Assembly (NCBI GenBank): GCA_902477645.1
Contig: CABSIA010000015.1
Coordinates: 1 to 33,607 of the forward strand
Direction: 5' to 3'
Length of the DNA stretch: 33,607 bases
Source: an uncultured Prevotella sp.
GTDB taxonomy: Bacteria; Bacteroidota; Bacteroidia; Bacteroidales; Bacteroidaceae
In this document: piece after piece, positions 1-5,881 of the stretch
How the letters are laid out: each line of letters begins with the position of its first letter
Numbering within the stretch: the stretch's first letter is position 1
Made by a program: the position numbers and the translations under genes
The notes under the pieces: generated by a model
Told to the model about the DNA's origin: nothing
What the model saw: only the letters and a program-made list of their open reading frames with translations
Databases searched by the model: none

Positions 1-993
1 TTTGTGCGGCACGTCAAGAACCACGCCAACCATGAGTCCCCGTCCTCTTACTTCGGTGATATGGCTGTTAGTCTTTTGCAGCTCTTTCAGCTTTGCCATC
101 AGATATTCTCCAGTCTCGTATGCGTTGTCTACGAGTTTCTCGCTTTCGTAAACGTCGAGCACTGCCAATGCTGCCGTGCATGCCAGATGGTTTCCTCCGA
201 ATGTGGTGCCAAGCTGTCCGTAAACAGGCTTGAACTCTGGCGAAATCAGCACGCCACCCATAGGAAATCCGCAGCCTATGCCTTTTGCCACGGTAATGAG
301 GTCGGGGCGTATGCCAAGCCACTGGTGTGCGAAGAATTTGCCGCTTCTTCCGTATCCGCATTGTATCTCGTCGCAGATAAGGAATGCTCCGTATTTACGG
401 CATGCGGCATGCAGAGCCTGTGCAAATTCCGCTGTAATCATGTTGCATCCGCCAACCCCCTGTATCGCCTCTATGATACATGCGCAGACGTCGCCTTTTG
501 CCAGTTCTCTCTCCCAAGCCTCAATGTCGTTGATGGGCAGATATGTCACATGTCCGTTATCATTGACTGGTGCGATGATTTTTGGATTGTTTGTAGCCTC
601 TACAGCAAGCGATGTGCGGCCGTGGAAAGCCTTTTCAGCAGATAATATGCGTGTTCTGCCGTTGGTGAACGATGCCAGTTTAAGGGCGTTCTCGTTGGCC
701 TCGGCTCCTGAGTTTATGAGGAAGAGCTGGTAGTCCTCGTATCCGCTTGCCTTGCCAAGTCTCTCTGCCAGTTCTGCCTGCAACTTGTTTATCACGGAAT
801 TGGAGTAGAAGCCAAGTCTGTTCAACTGCTGTGTCATCATTTCCACGTAGTGTGGATGGCAGTGTCCGATGCTTATCACGGCATGCCCGCCATATAGGTC
901 AAGATATTCTTGTCCCTTGTCATCCCACACCTTGCATCCGCTGCCTTTTACAATGTTTATACCGAATAATGGATATACGTCAAATAAAGTCAT
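1..993 (-). CDS. argD: Acetylornithine/succinylornithine aminotransferase, partial (C-terminus outside window)
   Basis: A PLP-dependent class III aminotransferase that converts N-acyl-glutamate semialdehyde to N-acyl-ornithine in arginine synthesis. The frame starts at the ATG at 993 (MTLFDVYPLF) and stays open for 331 codons to the first base of the window, so roughly 40-50 C-terminal residues are missing. Visible family marks are the GGHAVISIGHCHP stretch near residue 35, SGAEANENALK near 95, FHGRT near 123, DEIQCGYGRSG near 208, and the PLP lysine in TVAKGIGCGFPMGG near residue 237. It is the last visible gene of the minus-strand arginine operon. In Bacteroides the arginine pathway uses succinylated intermediates (known from the B. 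fragilis succinylornithine transcarbamylase), so the natural substrate here may be the succinyl form; that is inference. GC-rich element copies lie just upstream of the start. Confidence 0.95.
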   Translation of the reverse strand, partial: MTLFDVYPLFGINIVKGSGCKVWDDKGQEYLDLYGGHAVISIGHCHPHYVEMMTQQLNRLGFYSNSVINKLQAELAERLGKASGYEDYQLFLINSGAEANENALKLASFTNGRTRILSAEKAFHGRTSLAVEATNNPKIIAPVNDNGHVTYLPINDIEAWERELAKGDVCACIIEAIQGVGGCNMITAEFAQALHAACRKYGAFLICDEIQCGYGRSGKFFAHQWLGIRPDLITVAKGIGCGFPMGGVLISPEFKPVYGQLGTTFGGNHLACTAALAVLDVYESEKLVDNAYETGEYLMAKLKELQKTNSHITEVRGRGLMVGVVLDVPHK

Positions 994-1000
994 AATTTAG

Positions 1001-1085
1001 AAGCCCCCCTCAATCCCCCCAAGGGGGGACGACCTAACGGGGCATAGGGTCTATTAAAAGCCCCCCACCTGGGGGAAGGGGGCTT
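1001..1085. repeat. GC-rich palindromic element, degenerate pair between argC and argD
   Basis: Two degenerate copies of the C6/G6 element (about 1001-1029 and 1058-1085) bracket the gap, with AAGCCCCC at the left end and GGGGGCTT at the right end as an inverted pair. The last bases overlap the argC stop codon (TAA read on the minus strand, 1084-1086), so the element abuts or supplies the end of argC. Same family as the copies at 2104-2186, 3737-3762, 4190-4272 and 31995-32096. Confidence 0.8.
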
Positions 1086-2082
1086 AAAATGCGTTAGCTT
1101 TTAATTTTAATCCTGCTGTCTCATCTACACCGAACATAATATTCATGTTCTGCACTGCCTGTCCGACTGCACCTTTCAAGAGGTTGTCGATGGTGGAGGT
1201 GATAAGCAGCTTGTCGCCGAACTTGTCGCAATGTATGAGTGCCTTGTTGGTGTTCACAACCTGCTTCATATCTATAGCCTTGTCAACATAGTGTGTAAAC
1301 TTGGCATCCTTGTAGAAATCTTTGTAGGCTGCGACAATCTCTTCCAAAGGTTTGTCAGTCTTTACAACCTCTGTTGCGAAAATGCCTCTTGCGAAATCGC
1401 CTCTGTAAGGTATGAAATCGATGTCTGCGTCAAGATGTCCCTGAGCCTGTTTGAGACTTTGTTTGATCTCGGGCACGTGCTGGTGGGTGAAAGCCTTGTA
1501 TATGCTCATGTTGCTGTTGCGCCACGAGAAGTGGGTTGTGGCTCCAGGCTTTTGTCCGGCTCCCGTAGATCCGGTAATTGCGTTGACAGCCACATCGTCG
1601 TTTATAATTCCCAACTTTGCGGCAGGCAAAAGTCCCAGCTGTATGCATGTGGCGAAACATCCCGGGTTTGCGATGTGCATGGCGTTTGCTATCTTCTCAC
1701 GGTTTATCTCAGGCAGTCCATAAACGAAATCGTGGTTTGCCGGTGTCATAAAGTCGGCTGACGGGTCGTTGCCGGCAATACGGAAATCTTGTGCGAGGTC
1801 TATAATCTTTACCTTTTCCGGTATGTGATGCTCTTTAAGGAAAGCCTCGCTCTTGCCATGTCCGAAGCAGAAAAAAATCACGTCGACATCATCAAACAGC
1901 ATGTCGGCAGTAAACTTCAGGTCTGTCTCTCCATACAGACCCTCGTGTACGTCGGCGACATTGTTGCCGGCGTTGCTTTCGCTGTTGGCGAAAACTATCT
2001 GTGCGTCGGGATGATTTATCAGGAGGCGGATAAGCTCGCCTCCTGTATATCCTGCCGCACCGAGAATACCAATTTTTATCAT
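1084..2082 (-). CDS. argC: N-acetyl-gamma-glutamyl-phosphate reductase
   Basis: NADPH-dependent reduction of N-acyl-glutamyl phosphate to the semialdehyde, third step of arginine synthesis, cytoplasmic. The 332-residue protein begins MIKIGILGAAGYTGGEL, a textbook Rossmann nucleotide-binding start (residues 1-20). The catalytic cysteine is C142 in NPGCFATCIQLG, and GSTGAGQKPG follows later, as in the family. The open frame continues upstream to 2340, but that extension runs through the GC-rich repeat and antisense to the pspC gene. I therefore take the ATG at 2082, which matches the normal family length and N-terminus. The gene lies between pspC and argD on the same strand, with GC-rich palindromic elements on both sides. 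Confidence 0.95.
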   Translation of the reverse strand: MIKIGILGAAGYTGGELIRLLINHPDAQIVFANSESNAGNNVADVHEGLYGETDLKFTADMLFDDVDVIFFCFGHGKSEAFLKEHHIPEKVKIIDLAQDFRIAGNDPSADFMTPANHDFVYGLPEINREKIANAMHIANPGCFATCIQLGLLPAAKLGIINDDVAVNAITGSTGAGQKPGATTHFSWRNSNMSIYKAFTHQHVPEIKQSLKQAQGHLDADIDFIPYRGDFARGIFATEVVKTDKPLEEIVAAYKDFYKDAKFTHYVDKAIDMKQVVNTNKALIHCDKFGDKLLITSTIDNLLKGAVGQAVQNMNIMFGVDETAGLKLKANAF

Positions 2083-2103
2083 TGTAGTGCTTGTTATAAT
2101 AGG

Positions 2104-2186
2104 AGCCCCCCTGCCCCCCGGCGGGGGGTATGCAGGTGTGGGCAGATGTGTTGGTTTGGTGACCCCCCACCGGGGGCAGGGGGGCT
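2104..2186. repeat. GC-rich palindromic element, inverted pair between pspC and argC
   Basis: Two 26-bp copies in opposite orientation, about 2104-2129 and 2162-2186, separated by about 32 bp. Each has a C6 run, a short CGG centre and a G6 run, flanked by a further C or G run ending in AGCC/GGCT. The right arm ends one base before the pspC stop codon (2187-2189). On RNA the pair could fold as two small hairpins or one long one. Confidence 0.85.
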
Positions 2187-2378
2187 TTAGTCCTTTGGCA
2201 TGCAAATCCAAAGGAAAAGGTAGATGATTATTCCGGGAAATGCCGCGCTGAATATTGTCATCAGCAGCCATGCCAGTCGGATGAGTGTCGGGTCCCAGTC
2301 GAAATACTCTGCAAATCCTCCGCATATACCGGCAATCCATTTGTCGTTGCTGCGGTGAAGTCTTTTTCTTGTTACCAT
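2187..2378 (-). CDS. Small PspC-domain membrane protein
   Basis: A 63-residue PspC-family protein starting MVTRKRLHRSNDKWIAG. The core CGGFAEYFDWDPTLIRL (about residues 18-34) is the PspC signature. It is followed by one hydrophobic segment, about residues 35-60 (WLLMTIFSAAFPGIIIYLFLW), and a short MPKD tail. PspC domains act in envelope stress sensing in proteobacteria; stand-alone Bacteroidota members have no assigned role that I know of. An upstream ATG at 2432 would add 18 residues without family similarity, so I chose 2378. Its position inside the arg operon, between argG and argC, is odd for a membrane protein and may be an insertion. Confidence 0.85.
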   Translation of the reverse strand: MVTRKRLHRSNDKWIAGICGGFAEYFDWDPTLIRLAWLLMTIFSAAFPGIIIYLFLWICMPKD

Positions 2379-2474
2379 GATGATAGTGTTTTTTTTGATG
2401 TTATTGTAGTTTTCTTTTAGACGTATCGGCAATTAGAAAAGTTGCAGAGTGAGAGGGGAAAATATGATTTGTTG

Positions 2475-2504
2475 CTTGCGGCCGCCATACATAGCGGTCC
2501 TACA
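2475..2504. repeat. Dispersed 30-bp hairpin element (family B), copy 1
   Basis: This stretch between argG and pspC matches the reverse complement of 5507-5536 at 28 of 30 positions by eye. Its centre is a GCGG...CCGC hairpin and one end carries GTCCTACA. Related palindromes occur at 20568-20599 and 28876-28905. It sits after the argG stop (2538) on the minus strand, so it could act as a mRNA 3'-end hairpin, but no T-run follows. Confidence 0.75.
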
Positions 2505-2537
2505 TCCTAAATCATTTGAATTTCAGATGAGCAATTT

Positions 2538-3803
2538 TTATCTCTCCTCGTCCGGGTGCATGCCGTAGTAAACTCTTAGAGGTGTGCTCGAAACCTTTAT
2601 GAAGCCCTTTGCGTCGTCTGCTGTCCATCCGTGCTGCATCTCTCCGTATTCTCCGAGTTTTGACTTTGTAAGGTCATTGTCCGAGTCTACGCCTACAGTC
2701 TGGAAACCGTATGGGCGGAGTTTCAGAATTGCCGTTCCTGTCACGTTTCTCTGTGACGAGGTCAGCATAGCCTCCATGTCTGGCATTACGGGCTCAAGAT
2801 ACTGGCTCTCATGCAGGAACATTCCGTACCAGTTTGCGACCTGGTCTTTCCAGTATTGCTGCCATTTCGACAGGGTGCTCTTCTCCAGCAGCCGGTGTGC
2901 CTCAATGATAAGCTTTGGTGCCGCGGCCTCGAAAGCCACACGCCCCTTGATGCCGATTATGGTGTCGCCCACGTTGCAGTCTCTGCCAATGGCATAGCTT
3001 GCGCCAATCTCCTCAATCTTCTGTATGGCCGCAACCTTGTCGTCGAAGTGCTCGCCGTTTACTGCCACAATCTCGCCTTTCTCGAAAGTTATTTTCAGCT
3101 CACACTCCTCGTCCTTTGCCGTAACGTGTTTCAGGTAAGCCTCTTCAGGAAGTCCCTGTGTGGGGTCGAGAATTTCGCCGCCACAAATACTTGTTCCCCA
3201 AATGCCCACATTGTACGAGTACTTCAGTTTTGTGAAGTCGGCATAAAAGCCATGTCCGTTCAAGTAGTCTACCTCTTCCTGACGTGACAGGGCGTGGTCG
3301 CGTGTAAGCGTGATGATTTTCACCCCAGGTGCCATAACGAGGAATGTCATGTCGAACCTTATCTGGTCGTTGCCCGCTCCGGTTGAGCCGTGGGCTATAG
3401 CGTCGGCGCCGATCTCCTTGGCATACCGTGCTATTGCTATTGCCTGGAATATGCGCTCAGACGAAACCGAGATTGGGTAGCAGTTGTTTCTCAGCACGTT
3501 GCCGAAAATCATGTATTTCAGCGATTTCTCGTAATATTCCTGTGTAACGTCGAGAGTCACGTACTCCACGGCTCCGAGCTTGTATGCGTTTTCTTCGTTC
3601 TTCTTCAGCTGCTCTGCGCTGAAGCCTCCGGTGTTTGCGCATGCGGCATATACATCGTAACCGTCTTCTTTCAGTTTCATTACGGTGTACGAAGTGTCGA
3701 GTCCGCCAGAAAAAGCTACTACTACCTTTGGGCGGCAGCCTCCCTGCCCCCCGGTGGGGGGTACAGCAGACTGAGTATTCTTGTTTTGTGTCTCTGTGTT
3801 CAT
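2538..3803 (-). CDS. argG: Argininosuccinate synthase with element-derived N-terminal extension
   Basis: ATP-dependent joining of citrulline and aspartate to argininosuccinate, penultimate step of arginine synthesis, cytoplasmic. The protein has 421 residues. The PP-loop AFSGGLDTS is at residues 30-38, and downstream family stretches such as GSTGAGNDQIRFD and SYNVGIWGTS are clear. Argininosuccinate synthases normally reach the PP-loop within about ten residues of the start. Here residues 12-25 (SAVPPTGGQGGCRP) are encoded by one copy of the GC-rich palindromic element (3737-3762), and no later ATG precedes the PP-loop. The extension therefore looks like a translated insertion. The gene starts 15 bp after the GNAT gene ends and is probably cotranscribed with argR. 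Confidence 0.95.
   Translation of the reverse strand: MNTETQNKNTQSAVPPTGGQGGCRPKVVVAFSGGLDTSYTVMKLKEDGYDVYAACANTGGFSAEQLKKNEENAYKLGAVEYVTLDVTQEYYEKSLKYMIFGNVLRNNCYPISVSSERIFQAIAIARYAKEIGADAIAHGSTGAGNDQIRFDMTFLVMAPGVKIITLTRDHALSRQEEVDYLNGHGFYADFTKLKYSYNVGIWGTSICGGEILDPTQGLPEEAYLKHVTAKDEECELKITFEKGEIVAVNGEHFDDKVAAIQKIEEIGASYAIGRDCNVGDTIIGIKGRVAFEAAAPKLIIEAHRLLEKSTLSKWQQYWKDQVANWYGMFLHESQYLEPVMPDMEAMLTSSQRNVTGTAILKLRPYGFQTVGVDSDNDLTKSKLGEYGEMQHGWTADDAKGFIKVSSTPLRVYYGMHPDEER
3737..3762. repeat. GC-rich palindromic element, single in-frame copy in argG
   Basis: One 26-bp copy, differing at two positions from the 2104-2129 copy, lies inside the coding region for the ArgG N-terminus. In the argG frame it reads as the Pro/Gly-rich peptide PPTGGQGG. 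No inverted partner is visible within the next 80 bp upstream. Confidence 0.85.
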
Positions 3804-3818
3804 AAGTTCTCTTTTTAT

Positions 3819-4856
3819 TTATAATTCTTGTTTTATTCTCTTTATAACATTTTCTGTATCGTGCAAGACATCCTCGTTGCTGAAGCGTATAATTTTAAAT
3901 CCTTGTTCCTTCAGCCATTTTGTTCTGTCTTCATCACTTATGGCTTGTTCTGGTAATTGATGATATCCGCCATCAATCTCAATGACAAGCATTTTCTCAA
4001 GGCAAACAAAGTCGGCAATAAACTGGCCAATGATATGTTGTCTTCTGAAAGAACAGCCAAGCTGCTTACCTCGTAAAAAATTCCATATCACAGCTTCTGC
4101 CTCTGTCGGCTTTTTCCTGTTTTCTTCCGCAAATTCTTTCAGTTTGCTGTAAACTGCACAATCTGCAGACTGATACAAAGGTTTGCGAAAGCCCTCCTGC
4201 CCCCCGGTGGGGGATATAGGATTGGAAACTTTGTTGATTTGGGAAGACCCCCCGCCGGGGGGTAGGGGGGCCTCAAGCGCCTTTATCCTGTCCAACACTT
4301 CCTGCGGCAGCTTTGCAGGCAGATGCTCCTCGGGGTCATAGAGCATGGCGGTGCAGATACAATATTTGCGGCCGGTGCGGTGAAGCACGTCAACATTTAT
4401 GCAGCCCTCGCAACCGCGCCAGAAAGCCTCGTCGTCGGTAAGGTCGGCAAACGTAACCGGCTGATACCCAAGTTGGGTGTTCATTGTCATTACGGCCGCG
4501 CCGCTCGTAAGGCTGAATATCTTGGCATGCGGCCATCGTGTGCGCGCAAGAGTGAATGTCATGTCCTTTATCTTCTTTGCCAGCCCTAAGCCGCGGAAAT
4601 CCGGGTGTACTATAAGTCCCGATGTCGTGACGTAAGTCTTGTTGCCCCATGTCTCGATGTAGCTGAAACCAGCGAATTTCTCTCCGCACAGAGCTATTAC
4701 CGCTTTTGCCTCCCTCATTTTTGTAGCCACGTATTCGGGCGAGCGTTTTGCAATACCTGTGCCTCTTACCTTGGCAGCGTCGGCAATGGTCTGCAGTATG
4801 GTGTCGACATATTTTATGTGTGAGTTGTCGGCAACAACCACTTCAATCTCTTCCAT
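3819..4856 (-). CDS. GNAT N-acetyltransferase fused to a DUF559 nuclease-like domain
   Basis: A 345-residue protein. Residues 1-175 are a GNAT acyltransferase with the acetyl-CoA loop in HPDFRGLGLAKKI (84-96). A cysteine cluster follows (C149, C152, C166, C168: CxxC then CxC) that could bind metal. Lying between argR and argG, it is a candidate N-acylglutamate synthase for the first arginine step (inference). Residues 197-222 (PLPPGGGSSQ and PISPTGGQEGF) are translated from an inverted pair of GC-rich elements. Residues 226-345 are a DUF559 domain, a Vsr-like PD-(D/E)XK fold, with RRQHIIGQFIADF, D282, and E293/D295/H299 in VIEIDGGYH. DUF559 proteins usually stand alone, and no ATG separates the two parts here. 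It looks like a fusion made by element insertion that removed the acetyltransferase stop codon. Confidence 0.88.
   Translation of the reverse strand: MEEIEVVVADNSHIKYVDTILQTIADAAKVRGTGIAKRSPEYVATKMREAKAVIALCGEKFAGFSYIETWGNKTYVTTSGLIVHPDFRGLGLAKKIKDMTFTLARTRWPHAKIFSLTSGAAVMTMNTQLGYQPVTFADLTDDEAFWRGCEGCINVDVLHRTGRKYCICTAMLYDPEEHLPAKLPQEVLDRIKALEAPLPPGGGSSQINKVSNPISPTGGQEGFRKPLYQSADCAVYSKLKEFAEENRKKPTEAEAVIWNFLRGKQLGCSFRRQHIIGQFIADFVCLEKMLVIEIDGGYHQLPEQAISDEDRTKWLKEQGFKIIRFSNEDVLHDTENVIKRIKQEL
4190..4272. repeat. GC-rich palindromic element, inverted pair forming the GNAT-DUF559 linker
   Basis: Two copies in opposite orientation, 4190-4215 and 4247-4272, with a 31-bp spacer, all inside an open reading frame. 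Both arms are translated: the upstream arm as LPPGGGSS and the downstream arm as SPTGGQEG. The spacing matches the intergenic pair at 2104-2186. Confidence 0.88.
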
Positions 4857-4864
4857 TTCTATAA

Positions 4865-4920
4865 TTATCAGTTATTAATTATTAGTTGTTAAATAATAAA
4901 TAATAAATATCAAATACTAA
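4865..4920. repeat. Degenerate heptamer array between argR and the GNAT gene
   Basis: The 56 bp divide exactly into eight 7-bp words: TTATCAG, TTATTAA, TTATTAG, TTGTTAA, ATAATAA, ATAATAA, ATATCAA, ATACTAA. It fills almost the whole gap between the argR stop and the GNAT start. AT-rich composition makes some repetition likely by chance, but the 7-bp phase holds throughout. Confidence 0.6.
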
Positions 4921-5394
4921 TTACCTGAATTCCATTATGTTTCTCAGGCCGTTTATTATGTCTATATTCTGTGCGCCCTCTTTGGTGACGATGAAAATTG
5001 TGTCGTCTCCGGCAATGGTGCCGAGAATTTCGGGTATGTTGCTGTTGTCGATATTGTATGCTATTGAGCTTGCATATCCCGGACGGGTCTTTATAACGCC
5101 CATGTTGCCGGAGAACGTTATCGACACGAAGCCTGGCATCTGCATCATCTCGCTTGCCGGCAGCGGTTTGTGCACTCTCTTATACATTGTCTCGTTGGGC
5201 AGCACGTATACATATTTGCCATTCATGCTTGCTGCCTTTGCAACCTTTAGCTGTTTCAGGTCACGGCTCAGAGTGGCTTGTGTCAGCTTGAAGCCCTCTT
5301 TCTCAAGTTCCCTCAGCACCTCCTCCTGGCTGCTTAGCTCCTTGCTTGAAATAATGAGTTTTAAAGCCTCCATTCTGCTGTTCTTTATCTTCAT
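4921..5394 (-). CDS. argR: Arginine repressor ArgR
   Basis: Arginine-responsive transcription regulator of 157 residues, usual family length. The N-terminal winged helix includes SSQEEVLRELEKEGF and the recognition segment QATLSRDLKQLKV (residues 39-51). The C-terminal oligomerisation and arginine-binding domain carries the GDD motif (AGDDTIFIV, 129-131). An upstream ATG at 5424 overlaps the -7 promoter box at 5422-5429, so the start at 5394 (MKIKNSRMEALK) is correct. First gene of the arginine operon. The palindromes TTATGCA-N8-TGCATAA (5458-5479) and TATGCATA-ATA-TATGCATA (5556-5574) upstream suggest that it controls its own operon. Confidence 0.95.
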   Translation of the reverse strand: MKIKNSRMEALKLIISSKELSSQEEVLRELEKEGFKLTQATLSRDLKQLKVAKAASMNGKYVYVLPNETMYKRVHKPLPASEMMQMPGFVSITFSGNMGVIKTRPGYASSIAYNIDNSNIPEILGTIAGDDTIFIVTKEGAQNIDIINGLRNIMEFR

Positions 5395-5421
5395 CTTTGT
5401 AAAATTATGCGTTTGAGACTG

Positions 5422-5453
5422 CAAAATTATAGAAAAATATGCATTCCTGCAAA
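5422..5453 (-). promoter_or_regulatory. argR operon promoter
   Basis: On the minus strand TTTG (5450-5453), then 20 bp, then TAATTTTG (5422-5429). This fits the Bacteroidota sigma-ABfr consensus TTTG-N19-21-TAnnTTTG. The start codon is about 28 bp downstream of the -7 box. Confidence 0.8.
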
Positions 5454-5457
5454 TGTT

Positions 5458-5479
5458 TTATGCAAAAAATGATGCATAA
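5458..5479. promoter_or_regulatory. Candidate ArgR operator
   Basis: Inverted repeat TTATGCA-N8-TGCATAA directly upstream of the -33 box of the argR promoter. Spacing and AT-rich centre are like an ARG box (known half-sites TGAAT/ATTCA), with TGCAT half-sites instead. Assignment to ArgR is inference from position. Confidence 0.5.
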
Positions 5480-5506
5480 TTGTATTTGGTACTCTGTTTG
5501 GTACTC

Positions 5507-5536
5507 TGTAGGGCCGCTATGTATAGCGGCCGCAAG
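5507..5536. repeat. Dispersed 30-bp hairpin element (family B), copy 2
   Basis: Core palindrome CCGCTATGTATAGCGG with a TGTAGGG end. Its reverse complement matches 2475-2504 at 28 of 30 positions. It lies upstream of the argR promoter, so here it is not a 3'-end hairpin of the arg operon. Confidence 0.75.
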
Positions 5537-5555
5537 TGGCAAGGGTAACCGTATA

Positions 5556-5574
5556 TATGCATAATATATGCATA
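5556..5574. promoter_or_regulatory. Double 8-bp palindrome, possible operator
   Basis: TATGCATA-ATA-TATGCATA, two self-complementary octamers whose centres are 11 bp apart (one helical turn). It shares TGCAT half-sites with the 5458-5479 repeat and may be a second ArgR site. Function is inferred. Confidence 0.45.
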
Positions 5575-5631
5575 AGCGCAGGCGGATGCTTGCGGTCGTA
5601 TTGTCAGGTGCTTATATATGCGTGGAAAAAC

Positions 5632-5700
5632 AGATTATTAATCTGTTGGCAATAAGATTATTAATCTGTTGCCCGTAAGATTAATAATCTGTTTGCCAAC
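5632..5700. repeat. Three 23-bp iteron-like repeats
   Basis: The palindrome AGATTA-W-TAATCT occurs at 5632-5644, 5655-5667 and 5678-5690, spaced exactly 23 bp. Each is followed by GTTGGCAATA, GTTGCCCGTA or GTTTGCCAAC. The third centre is A instead of T. Exact periodicity and conserved palindromes suggest a protein-binding array. Confidence 0.7.
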
Positions 5701-5784
5701 GCAACCATATGCGTTTCAGAACGCTATTGGCCATACCCGTGAACGCTTACGGATGTTTTGCATATTTAATACGTTTGTGTATGC

Positions 5785-5831
5785 AAAAAATGCATAATGG
5801 CAGTCGTCTAAGTCAGACAACTGCCATTATG
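5785..5831 (-). terminator. Intrinsic terminator of the large secreted protein gene
   Basis: CATAATGGCAGT (5793-5804) pairs with ACTGCCATTATG (5820-5831). The stem extends to 17 pairs, with one G-U pair in the minus-strand RNA. On the minus strand the hairpin is followed by six T (5785-5790). Confidence 0.85.
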
Positions 5832-5881
5832 AATAAAGAATATACTAACATGCGCTGAGGCATGTGTAGTGCAGAAATAGA

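Larger units (their letters stand above)
5425..5881. other. Gene-free stretch between argR and the large secreted protein gene
   Basis: About 460 bp with no credible gene. In order it holds the argR promoter and a 7-bp inverted repeat, a tandem 12-mer TTTGGTACTCTG (5485-5496 and 5497-5508), a family B hairpin (5507-5536), a double palindrome (5556-5574), three 23-bp iteron-like repeats (5632-5700) and an intrinsic terminator (5785-5831). The density of repeats is unusually high. Confidence 0.75.

Noticed and set aside
1231..1761. Open frame antisense to argC, and similar long frames antisense to susC, GH92 and the sensor gene
   Set aside because: They mirror strongly coding opposite strands, have no family features and no promoters.
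2083..2340. Long N-terminal extension of argC (86 extra codons)
   Set aside because: It runs through the GC-rich element and antisense to pspC, and the protein from 2082 already starts with the canonical Rossmann motif.
5632..5700. Possible CRISPR array
   Set aside because: Unit length is 23 bp with palindrome included, there are no spacer-length unique inserts, and no cas genes are nearby.
5780..5795. TATGCA-A5-TGCATA as a third ArgR operator
   Set aside because: It overlaps the T-run and stem base of the terminator of the 5882-9556 gene, which explains its sequence.
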